From Saccoglossus kowalevskii (taxonomy: Eukaryota > Hemichordata > Enteropneusta > Harrimaniidae), in the NCBI RefSeq assembly GCF_000003605.2, contig NW_003140812.1, positions 1,130,355 through 1,151,113 on the forward strand: a stretch of 20,759 nt of DNA, written 5' to 3'. Below, in pieces: positions 1-9,594 of the stretch (its first letter is position 1; every line of letters starts with the position of its first letter). The notes beneath the pieces were generated by a model. The model searched no databases. It had not been told where the DNA came from and saw only the letters and a program-made list of their open reading frames with translations. A program made the translations under genes and the position numbers.

Positions 1-936
1 TTACAGAAAAAAATAGTAGAATATCATAACACTATTTCTTTTTGCTATTTAATATTTTGAGATTTCATTTTGTTATTCTACAATTTTCCTTCTTGCTTTG
101 CCCCATTTAGCTAAATGTGTGCTATTAATTTAGGGGCACGTAACATATTTTTCAGGCAGAATTACTTGGTTGTGTTAATTATTATATAATTACATAAGTC
201 AAAGGCATGTTTAGACAGAGTCTGACATAAATATATACAGTGATTAATGAAAATAGGAAAAACGAGCGGAAAACGAACAAACACTTTGAGTAATTGCACG
301 AATGAACGGGTAATTATTTGTTGGAAACTCGTACATCACTCTTCGTACGTCACTTAGGCAGGTAGAAAACTACGTTTGACTTGACATTCGAACTTGCCAT
401 AATTATTCCCAGTAACAAGAACAGTTAATGACTTTGTTCTTTGATACAGCTTTGAAATTTAACAGATTCGTTGAAATAATAATAAAAGGTTCATACAATC
501 TTGAGTTCTGTAGGGTTCTGACAATAGTTGCGATTAGAAACTAATTAAGTTCGACCTCTATTTCAATCGCAATAGGTGTCAGACATGTACATGTATGTTC
601 CCCATGCAATATTAATAATTGAATAGTGAAATCGAATAGTAATTCTGACATGTACCTGTGTTCATCTATGCAATTGTATGTATCAAGTATGACAATAGAA
701 AAGTGATATTGATATAGGTTTCACAACATGTACATAGTTACCGTCATGTAAATGCCGCGTGCCAATTTATATCATATTCTAAAAATGTTGATACAACATG
801 TCTTAGTACACAGCGGATTTGTCAAGAACCACTTCAGTCCGGATTCTACGTCAAATAAGCTGTCAAGCGTTAACTTACATGACTAATTGATAACCTTGTG
901 CCCACATACATCATACATCATACATCAAATTATAGA
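1..936 (+). repeat. Long dispersed or duplicated repeat, copy 1 (left end probably outside window)
   Basis: This stretch can be aligned by eye with 5259-6560 in the same orientation. Shared landmarks in order are GAGCGGAAAACGAACAAA-type sequence near 263, AATTATTCCCAGTA near 399, TTGTTCTTTGATACAGCTTT near 434, GTGTCAGACATG at 576, ATGTATCAAGTAT near 677 and an almost unbroken block at 750-903. That block matches 6379-6532 at about 85-90% by eye. Similarity fades after ATTATAGA near 936. Weak similarity continues to base 1, so the repeat may begin before the window. No long reading frame, terminal inverted repeat or poly(A) tail was seen. It could be a local segmental duplication or two insertions of one non-autonomous element. 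The pairing is secure; the class is unknown. Confidence 0.85.
905..925 (+). repeat. Three tandem copies of heptamer CATACAT
   Basis: Three perfect adjacent copies of CATACAT lie at 905-911, 912-918 and 919-925, near the right end of repeat copy 1. The matching place in copy 2 (about 6533-6550) has only a diverged CATGACACCATCCATC-like sequence, so the tandem array seems to have formed after the copies separated. Confidence 0.8.
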
Positions 937-3900
937 GTGTGTGACGTAACGTGGACGGATGACTGTGAACAACTTCAAACACATACAATTATTGGTATTA
1001 GCAAAATTAGCAAAGTTGGCAATAGTAACATCAGATCTGGTACAATGACAGTATGATTAAAGGAAACTTACATAATAATTATTCAAAACATTGAATTAAG
1101 AAACTGTATTGCTTCAACGTAGCGTTTCTTCAAACAAACTTCTAACTTCTGATTATCCTTCTGTTTTTTATTGAACACAATGAAAACATAGATGTCTTAG
1201 CTTAACAACATTTTGTTAAATAGTGTTTTTACACAAAAAGATGCTGTAAATGTCATCTGTTTAAAGAACGCTGTGTCGTATATCGATGCACGTGAAGCAG
1301 CAATCTGTTGCTGGCAACATACTGGCCCCATTGCTATATTGCTATGGCGGGAACCACAACATATACCTTCGTGTGATTTATTATTGAGACTGACACATAC
1401 ACTACAACACTATATTGTGTCACATTAATATTAAATAAGGAACATGTTACATAATTTGGCGTTCTAACCAATAGTGATAGTACGGCGGCAGAAGTATATA
1501 CTTTATCACTTTTGTAAAAATAATAATGAAGCTCGATAAGAAAAATACAGTAGCAGTAAACATCGATGCAATAGAAGTACCATTGCAAGGTTACGAGTGT
1601 TCTGTTTTATGGTTGAAGCGAAAAGCTTCTTTAATGTGATGCAGGATCACGGGGCAAGGATTTATAGTCACAACATATTTATATATTCAGGACTTAGTAC
1701 TCTTATTCTGCCTTACATTAACATATATATGACTTTGCTTTTACTCTGAAAATAAATATAACAAATCATTTGTAGTATATGTAAAAAGGAAGAATAAATC
1801 GTTCTCAACCATATACGAACAGCTGTTACGGTTGTAATCATAATAAGAAAGATGTCAAAACTGTTTGAGTAGCGATAACTATATTACTTTTCATACAAAT
1901 GTGATTATGTAATGTGATATTTACTGTGTGCAGCATATTTTCTTTCGTTACAAACACAAATTATTGAAGGTGAACTACAAAATAAATGTTTGCTTAATTC
2001 GCTGATGTTGTTTGTATAACTCAAACAATAATACATAGTAAAGTACAGTGAACAGTTACTGTAACAAATTAGTGATGTACTTGACGTTACATCTTCAAGT
2101 GTAGAAAGCACCTCCAATCAGTTCCCAATCGATTTGTGCTTGTATGACCTAAAATGAAATAGGTGCATGTCAAATAGTATTCGGTAGTAGAATGCGCAGT
2201 GACACCATAACATCTTAGCGAATGTAACTTTATTGTTATTTTTTATAAAGTATATTAGGTTATTTATGTAATCATTATGTATATAATGTATTGAATGAAA
2301 TCCCAATTCTAACGTGATTGTCTACTGCAATATACTGAGATGTATCGCTGACAACGTGCCGTTTTATGATGTCTGTCATATGTTGGACATACTAGGTTAT
2401 GAATAAAAAAAAGTATGTATAATTGTAATTTTGTTACCGGCACAGCGACATGGGTGTATATACAAGGAGGATAAAGAATTGTTTGTGTGGATGGTAGTGT
2501 TCATTTGTTTAGAACACAATTTGTTAATAAAGATAAATTAGAATATTTAATGATGTCACAAAAAGTGATACTTATGAAGTAATAATTATTCGAATGTGTT
2601 CGGATTATAGGTTTTATATCATGGAATCAATATAGTATGCATACACCGCGAAATTCAAATGTTGATGAAAGATTACAGTCGGTAATTGCGTGTTCGAAAT
2701 TGTATTCAACCATGTGTTATGTTAGCGAAAACGAGAGAAGAAACACATTTTTACATTACCATTCACGATTCAGCAATACAGACATTTCCTTGTGAACTGT
2801 GATTTAGAATTAATAACATCCACTGATTGATATTCTGTTTCTGTGGAAAACATACAATGCTATCAACTAATATTTTCTATATTATATCAATTATTACGAA
2901 CATCAGGTTGGAATGGACGGTTGGTTGAGTCTATTGTTTGCTGATCTGAAGATACTGATTTTGTCTTCCTGTGTGCATTATTCAATTAGTTTATCTCAAT
3001 CTGAAGTAGAACTAAATATGTATGTGTGATGGAGTAAGAAAATGAATATTATGAAGGGAGAAAAATAAGTACACGTCAGTTCACTTTAATAATTATACGT
3101 GTTGTCTTGTTGAAAATTCGGGAGATCATAGGTGGTTGGCGTGTGTCGTATTAGTTGTTGCCCAGTAATACATGAATGGTATAGGTAAGATATATGAGAA
3201 TTGACAAATATCCTTATGGTGTCAACCTGCAGACTAATAATATAACAATAAATATAAGAAAGGATTATTAAATTCATTAATGTTTGTTAAGTTTTTGTTT
3301 TAAAAAGTGACAGCCAAATATCAAGATACAATGTATATAAAATGATTGTGATATCGAAATTAAAGTCACATTTACGACAAACATAAAGTACGTGATTATA
3401 AAATATTGAACATTATAAGCCTAAAGCACCAGATTTGAACTCCCAACTCAGCCAATGGGTCTCGCCACAGTAAGAAATGAGCTCCTTGTTATGCCATATC
3501 GCACAGTCCTAACAAGACAGCTTGAAATAGAGTATAGGGAAAAGAGTTTAGTGAATAGTCTTTCACAATAATTAGATTAGATTTAAAATCTTCTACCATC
3601 AACGTGCGTATATTGCTGCACACAAATAAGATGTAGTATAATCATGGTCAGAGCGAATCAATTATTGGATGTGAACATAAATGACACAATCTATTGTGGG
3701 ATTGTTAACATTGTGGGATTGTAAAACATAAATCCTTTTTAGTGCATATGCAAACTAAATGTAGAGTACACAAATAATAGCCACGTCGCTATGTGCACGA
3801 GATCAAAGAATGCCACGCGAATAATTTCATGATATGAAACGCGTACAATTACTGAGTAGCGCCATTCCTTATTTGTCATAACATTTATCATTATTGTCCA

Positions 3901-4036
3901 GCCTATTTACATCCAATGCTTTGCAATTTGCACAAAATTGTACACGTTACAATGGAATTGCCAAGATATTCAGGTGTATTTAACGCCCGAAAACTTGCAC
4001 CGAATGACATGCAACTTTTTGCACTTTCTCTCGTAA
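937..4036. other. AT-rich non-coding stretch
   Basis: No reading frame here has protein-like composition. The largest, at 1213-1428 plus and 1334-1588 minus, start at near-cognate codons or contain no recognisable domain. A short hairpin, CAGCAA-TCTG-TTGCTG, lies near 1300. A tRNA-B-box-like string on the minus strand near 3432-3445 has no well-placed A box. No exon, RNA gene or larger repeat was recognised. Confidence 0.6.
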
Positions 4037-4250
4037 CCAGGCATGGTATAATGGTTAGTATGTTCGCCTGCAGTCCGGGAAGTTGTGGGTTCGATCTCAC
4101 AGTAGACCCCATACTGACCCGGGACACCAAGCACATGTTAATATGTTTAGGAGAACGGCATCCTGACGGATGTAGATAGTGAAAACAGTGTTCTGTCCAT
4201 ATCCATGTGCGTCTAAATTGACTGTTATATACCCATCAGCAAGTCTAGCA
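4037..4250 (+). mobile_element. tRNA-Asp-derived SINE
   Basis: The head is a degenerate tRNA. The box A match TGGTATAATGG is at 4044-4054 and the box B match GGTTCGATCTC is at 4088-4098, 44 bases apart as in real tRNA genes. The D-loop to anticodon-stem text (GGTTAGTAT, then CGCCTG and CGGGA) closely follows animal tRNA-Asp, but the anticodon region is altered and the acceptor ends no longer pair. The T arm still pairs, TGTGG (4084-4088) with TCACA (4097-4101). A GC-richer body follows to about 4210, as expected for a SINE central domain, then a less certain AT-rich tail. No poly(A) tail or clear target-site duplication was found, so the right boundary is approximate. Transcription by RNA polymerase III through the internal boxes is family knowledge. 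The overlapping open frames at 3903-4179 are chance. Confidence 0.78.
4044..4098 (+). promoter_or_regulatory. Internal pol III promoter (A and B boxes) of the SINE
   Basis: Box A at 4044-4054 fits the TRGYNNANNNGG-type consensus. Box B at 4088-4098 matches GGTTCGANTCC at 9 of 11 positions. The spacing is that of a tRNA gene with a short variable loop. Whether it is still active cannot be judged from sequence. Confidence 0.65.
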
Positions 4251-5258
4251 TAACATTTTGCTCATTCGATATATAACTTAAGGCTATCAGGTCTGAAATT
4301 TGGAATATATATCAGAGGATATGAACAATAATATAAAAACAGTCAAACAATATAAACAGTCATTGCTATTAATTTTAGTCATTTCATCTATGTTTATTCC
4401 AACGTCATATGTGCCACTTGATCACTACATTTTTGTCTCTGTTTTACTAAAACATCTTACAAGTTCTATGGTACTTATCGGCGCGGATTTCACTCAGAGG
4501 ATCATTAATTCAGTTCACTTCACACGTTAGTAATTGTAGTTTTTTGCGGCATTTGGTATTTCTCATCGAAAGAACTGTCGCGGAAAAGCATAAACATGTT
4601 TCGGGCTTAGTAAACTCGCAAATATGAGTCTGTATTGTAATACGACAGAAGTATTGGTTTCTCAGAAACAGCAGCAAATATATTCCATTGTGCAGTTTAA
4701 TAGTTAATATCCGAACCACATTTTTTACATTGCACAATGTCGCTTGATGTAAGTTCAGTTCTTGCCGTTTAAATGTTTCTATAGATAGTGTTGTAATACG
4801 AACAAATTATATTGTTTGGCATCATTATTATAGAATATTAATATTACATGAAATATTCGATTACAATGCGTTTGTGGGCTATTTTTCAATACATTTCATC
4901 TGTAAGTATATCTAAGTAATCAATAAAAAAATACATAACTCTATCTTGAAGGGAACATGTTTTAAACGGTGATCAAATTAGACAACTCGCATTATGTGAT
5001 AACTAACTGTGAAAATGCAAAATTATTAAAGGAAATATCAATCCAAACAACATAATGACCGTTAAAGAAAAAGCTCCACAAATGTAGGAGAATGCAATTT
5101 ACAGTTTTTTTGATATCACTTTTCATTCTCTAGACACTCAGCTTCATATCAGTATTATGTAGTCAGCCATCTTGATTCTCAAGCAAAGAATTATGGGTAA
5201 AGTATGACATCATAGAATCTGTCAGAAACTGATAAAATTATTTCATTTTAATTTAAAA
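4251..5258. other. AT-rich non-coding stretch
   Basis: No supported gene, RNA or repeat. The open frames at 4300-4530 plus and 4510-4737 minus have no recognisable domain and fit chance in AT-rich DNA. Confidence 0.55.
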
Positions 5259-6560
5259 GAAGAAATATTCAATTGTTAAGACTATCATATTTCTCATCTT
5301 TTATTCAAATTTTTTCAAGAAAAACAAGCTTCTATCTTCTTGCTATCCTTTTATATTTGTTCTCAATACACTTGAATCTTTAGAACCTTCACTTAACATT
5401 CACATTATTCAAAAGACCACTCGCTAGGAAATTACACAGGTGATATGATTTTTGGGGTGCGTAAAATATTTTTAAGGCTGAAATGGTTGTGTTAGTTATA
5501 AAATTATTAGATTGACATAAATATATACTGCAATTTATTACAACAGGGAAGACAAGCGGAAAACGAACAAAAGCTAATTATTTTTTTTTGAAATTCGAAC
5601 GTCACTCCTCTTCATACGTCACTTTGTTGGACAAGTATAAATCTACCTTTGCCCTGCCATAAGATTGACTAGACATAATTATTCCCAGTATCGAGAACAA
5701 TTGATGATCTTGTTCTTTGATACAGCTTTGAAATTGAATAGGTTCGTTGATATGATAATACAAATGAAAGTGTAGTTCATATATTGTATGTTGAATACTG
5801 AAGTTATGTCGCCCTCTGAAGTTGAGTATCCTGAATTTCTCATTACATTGTTGTTGTAAAACGAATTGATCAAATGTTTTATTTAATGTGTTACTGATTC
5901 AGTGGCAAGTTTTTTCCCAACTAAAAACAAATTAATATAACTTTAATACCTATTTTACTGTAATTTTCTAAACCTAACATAGGTTTAAATATGTAGATAT
6001 TTAAATAAAACAGATGAAATTATGCAGTTCATGCGTGAATATCCGGATTGAAGTGACACAGAGCAGTGAAATCAATCATTGTCATTTACAGTCCCCTGAT
6101 AATTAATTACCCATGAAAATAATTCATAACTGGATATGCATTCAATCACGAATATTGTCAGCATGCATATCACTCAAGTGTCAGACATGCATATGTATAT
6201 CTCATTTTAACATTTGTGAAACACACTATTAACCATGCAAATTATAACAATTGAATAGTGAATTCGATTTAATTTTGTCATGTCTTCATATACGCAATTA
6301 TATGTATCAAGTATTAAAATATAAAAGTGATATTGACATGATATAGGTTTCGTAACATATACACAGTTACCATCTTGTAAATGCCGCGTGCCAATTAATA
6401 TCATATTCTAAAAATGTTGATACAACATGTCTTAGTACATAGCAGAATTGCGAACAACCACTTTAGTCCGGATTCCAAGTCAAATAACTATCAAGCGTTA
6501 ATTTACAATGACTAATTGATAGCCTTGTGCCCGCATGACACCATCCATCAAATTATAGAA
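5259..6560 (+). repeat. Long dispersed or duplicated repeat, copy 2
   Basis: Second copy of the repeat at 1-936, same orientation, about 5.3-5.6 kb downstream. The left part is weakly similar from about 5259 and clearly so from about 5446 (GGGGTGCGTAAAATATTTTT against GGGGCACGTAACATATTTTT). Matching landmarks are GCGGAAAACGAACAAA near 5558, ATTATTCCCAGTA near 5679, TTGTTCTTTGATACAGCTTT near 5711, TCAGACATG at 6181, ATGTATCAAGTAT near 6301 and the best block at 6379-6532. About 340 bp inside it (roughly 5830-6170) have no partner in copy 1. The sequence flanking the two copies was not seen to match, which favours a dispersed element over a simple tandem duplication, but no element class could be assigned. 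Confidence 0.85.
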
Positions 6561-7639
6561 GTAACCTTCATATTGTTTGCGTTCATATAATTACTGCGAT
6601 GCTGGTAGAAGTAGGTAAATATCACAACTAAGCTCCCTACTTCATAAAACAAATACACGGTTATTTGTCTCAATTACATGATATATTATAGGACGAGTAG
6701 AGAATAAAAGTATCTTTCTTCACCATTTTGATATGGATTAAATATATTTCGTTTCATGATTCCTAGAATAAATATCATCTAAATCAATGTGCAACGTAGT
6801 GCAATGAATTGGAGCCAGTCTAAAATTAAATAATTTTTTTTTTAGAAAATTAGTTAATTGATGATCACATGGAAAATGTGCTAACAATATCCAGTGCGGA
6901 TATACTCGATGTTATGATAGGTCAATGCATCGGGCGACACATGAACAAATGTGTCCGATTGTACTCAATTAAAAAGGCACCCAAATAACGATTCTTCGCT
7001 AGTCTTTTTATCACGAATAACTAAATACAATTTCTTGTTAATGAATAATCTCTGAATAAATGTCATACAAGGTCATGCTCTTAACTAAACTAAAGACAAA
7101 GCACGCATAAAGCATCGCAATTTGTCGCTTGAAAAGCTAAAATAATCTATACGAAGCGTTCACATCATACAGCCGAGGCGAATCCGGGAACTGTGTTTAT
7201 ATTATAACTTTTTTGATAAATCGCATAGTAAAAAAAGGCTTCACAGTTGAACACTATAGTTGTTGTTTTTTGTTTTTTTTTGTATCCGTCCAATATTATA
7301 TATTATTTTATACCAGTATATTGATGGTGTTAATCCATTGATTTGATTGGTCCAAACACAAAATTTGTATATGCAATAACCAAGTGGTCCTGAAACATGA
7401 ATTGACTACATGTTTAATACGGAAATATCTAAAACCGGTATTATTTGATTTTTATGGATATATAGTGGTTGAATTTTAGAAGAATATTGAAAAAAATACT
7501 GAATTAAAAACATCTCCGTGTTGTGACTTTGAGATGGATTGCGAAACTCCAACAAAGAAAACATGATCTTTAAGTAATAGATGAGATTGAGAGATTGAAG
7601 AACAAAACAAATCGAAAAAAAAACTACGAGTCACAAGCA
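6561..7639. other. AT-rich non-coding stretch with small hairpins and T-rich tract
   Basis: No supported gene. A row of three short perfect hairpins lies at 6866-6955 (listed separately). A T-rich tract lies near 7260-7282. The part after about 7480 leads into the recombinase relic and may hold more of it, but no motif could be matched there. Confidence 0.5.
6866..6955. repeat. Cluster of three short perfect hairpins
   Basis: Three inverted repeats follow each other. CACAT (6866-6870) pairs with ATGTG (6876-6880) over a 5-base loop. ATATCC (6887-6892) pairs with GGATAT (6898-6903) over 5 bases. GACACAT (6936-6942) pairs with ATGTGTC (6949-6955) over 6 bases. Single stems this short occur by chance; the clustering is the only point of note. 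Confidence 0.45.
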
Positions 7640-7955
7640 AAAATGTATGCCACCAATAACAACCTGTGTCCCGAAGCGGCGTTCGAATTCTAGCTGACAA
7701 AATTCCAGCGAAAGAACACGGGACAATGCAGAATTCGACGACGATATATGGTATTTTAATTCTCCACTATGCGTAATTAAATTACAGGAGATGATGAAAG
7801 AAATTTCGAAAGCTGTAGATTTGTGCCGAGTGTACACCAACCCCTGCATTAGAGCGACGGCGTGCAAAATCTTTCTTTCGACAGGAGTTGAGACAAAGCA
7901 TATCATGTACGTGTCTCACAAAAACGATGCGAGAATCCGATTTTACTGTCACTTT
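7640..7955 (+). pseudogene. Crypton-type tyrosine recombinase (DUF3504-like), broken C-terminal catalytic fragment
   Basis: Two frames together give the catalytic end of a Crypton/ZMYM-QRICH1-type (DUF3504) tyrosine recombinase. The first piece (7640-7690) reads KMYATNNNLCPEAAFEF and stops at TAG 7691-7693. The frame shifts between about 7695 and 7712. The second piece contains DDDIWYFNSPL, then MMKEISKA from 7791, then VYTNPCIRATACKI. The arginine at 7851-7853 fits the family's H-x-x-R motif, but the histidine expected three residues before it is proline. SHK (His at 7917-7919) stands for the usual GHK, and RIRFYC gives the nucleophile-position tyrosine (7944-7946). These enzymes cut and rejoin DNA through that tyrosine. 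The N-terminal part is not recognised. The stop, frameshift and lost histidine point to a dead transposon relic. After the tyrosine the frame runs open to 8078 with no family resemblance. Confidence 0.8.
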
Positions 7956-8531
7956 GGAAACCTTTCGTTATACCAAAGGTATCCAGGTCAGATGTTGGGA
8001 CTGAGGTCGCCTTGCAGGTCACCGTACATGACACACCGCGTCCCGCCACGTCTCAAATTTCGGTCGAAGTACCGCTGAACGTCAAATATCCACAGTTACA
8101 AGTAGTATGATGAGTCACAAAACCGGTTTATTTCACAACTGTACTTTCAATGGGCAAATTATACAAAAACCGGAATGAAAACGTGGAAAATCCGTTGTTT
8201 CAATGATCCAAACTGTACACAACCCTGTATTTCAAATGGCGTTAACTCAGTCAGTAAAAGGTCAGAAAGGTCACCCTTTGTTATGCTATTTTTTGTGTTT
8301 ACCCTACTCTATTCACCTGTGGATACGTTTCGTTTTCATGCGGAATACAAATTATTTTGTATTCAATTTCAACTGTGTTGCGTATGTATTTTTTGTATGC
8401 ATACAGCGTACAAATACATACTATTCTTATAAATATTCATGTTCATGATCTTTTAGTAAATGAAAGTAAACTTGTTTTACTAGTTTTATCGAATTGTCAA
8501 TCTACTGGCATAATAAAATAGCAATACCCCT
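7956..8531. other. Non-coding stretch after the recombinase relic
   Basis: The open frames here (ending at 8078, and 8175-8448) have no recognised domain. Sequence up to about 8080 keeps the higher GC of the relic and may be its 3' flank. AGGTCA-type half sites recur (near 7984, 8018, and 8259-8273). Confidence 0.45.
8259..8273 (+). promoter_or_regulatory. AGGTCA direct repeat with 3-base spacer (DR3-type)
   Basis: Two perfect AGGTCA hexamers (8259-8264 and 8268-8273) are separated by GAA. This is the DR3 layout bound by RXR heterodimers such as VDR-type nuclear receptors. A 12-base exact match is rare by chance, but isolated sites are often non-functional and no promoter is seen nearby. Confidence 0.35.
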
Positions 8532-8541
8532 CCCCCCCCCC
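8532..8541 (+). repeat. C10 homopolymer
   Basis: Ten consecutive C preceded by CCCCT, unusual in this AT-rich DNA. It lies immediately left of the foldback element. Confidence 0.85.
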
Positions 8542-8552
8542 AGTCGAAGATG

Positions 8553-8662
8553 TGTATACCTCTTGATATTGCACAAGTCACTCCATATATGCACGAGTCG
8601 GTGGCGAGTGCATATATGTCGTGAATTGTGCAATATCTCGCCTTCGGCGGGAGGTTATTACC
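8553..8662. mobile_element. Foldback/MITE-like hairpin element
   Basis: A 30-base left arm (8565-8594) and right arm (8608-8637) are inverted copies that agree at 27 of 30 positions around a 13-base loop (8595-8607). The outer part of the right arm carries a small nested hairpin, stem 8636-8642 with 8646-8652 over TTC. Beyond it a weak continuation of the arms (TATACCT near 8556, AGGTTATTA near 8652) suggests an element of about 110 bp. Composition is richer in GC than the surroundings and a C10 run abuts it. A short foldback or MITE relic is most likely; a small-RNA precursor is a less likely alternative. No target-site duplication was found. Confidence 0.6.
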
Positions 8663-9571
8663 TAAATATCCACGGCATACAGTTGGTTAGACAGACATGG
8701 TAGTATCATATTCTACTCAACGCTACTCATATAGAATACGTTAAAGCTTTCCCTATTTCTATTTGTTGAATGTAAAGCAGGTGGCGTAACGTTACTAAAC
8801 GTTAACCTTTAATTTACAGGTACTGGAATGTTTTCTGAACCGACCATGTGATTATTTGAGTATTCCCTGTTTGCGTAAGTACACCTTATTTGCATGATGA
8901 TCGACATAGTAATATACTTTTGACTTCACTAAAGAATGTTTGGTTTATTTTAAAAGTTGAATTAGTATTTTGGAAGGTCCTGCATTATTTAGTATTATTA
9001 AAGTTTCAAAATAGCAGCCATAATTGACAATTGTGGATATTTAAATATGTCCCTATTGGAAAGATTTTAATGTTTAAACTCGCTTTTTTCCTAGTAAATG
9101 TAAGAACAGTATGCTGTATGGTATTACAAAATAAAAGATTCCTGAATAAAACAAATAAAAAAAGATGTAATTTTTCTGTGTTGTAGACATTACGTTGACA
9201 TTTGTCGTAATTTTGTCATAAGTTTTGAAATGACCAGTTTCGTAATTCAAGTAACAGGTAATAAAATATACCATGATTTTACAGTCATATAACACATCGG
9301 GATAAAATCAAATAGTTTATTGGATCCCATAATAAATTATATTGTTCTGCTCCTAGAAAGCACTCATGAAACATGCAGAGACATGACAATAAAAATATGC
9401 ACAATAAATGTTGTTTACGATTCTATTTTTTTATTCATTCTATAAAAAACATAAAAATCGAAAAAGATGTCATTTATATAGCTGCCAATAAAGTTTAACA
9501 TTTGCCATTAGGAAATGTGGCATTCGGAGGTCAATCTTGGAGATGAATATTGTGGTAGAGTTGCTATATCA

Positions 9572-9594
9572 GTATGTGTTCGGAATACACATAC
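9572..9594. repeat. Perfect 8-bp hairpin
   Basis: GTATGTGT (9572-9579) pairs exactly with ACACATAC (9587-9594) over a 7-base loop. It is isolated; no function is suggested by its surroundings. Confidence 0.5.

Noticed and set aside
1213-1428. 71-residue plus-strand open frame
   Set aside because: It starts at a near-cognate codon, shows no domain, and part of its sequence is explained by short local inverted repeats.
3432-3470. tRNA-like B box on the minus strand (GTTCAAATC)
   Set aside because: The only A-box-like string is at the wrong spacing and no cloverleaf can be formed; probably chance or too decayed a SINE.
8175-8448. Two overlapping 81-85 residue open frames
   Set aside because: Both run in low-complexity T-rich sequence with no domain; neither has a credible coding pattern.
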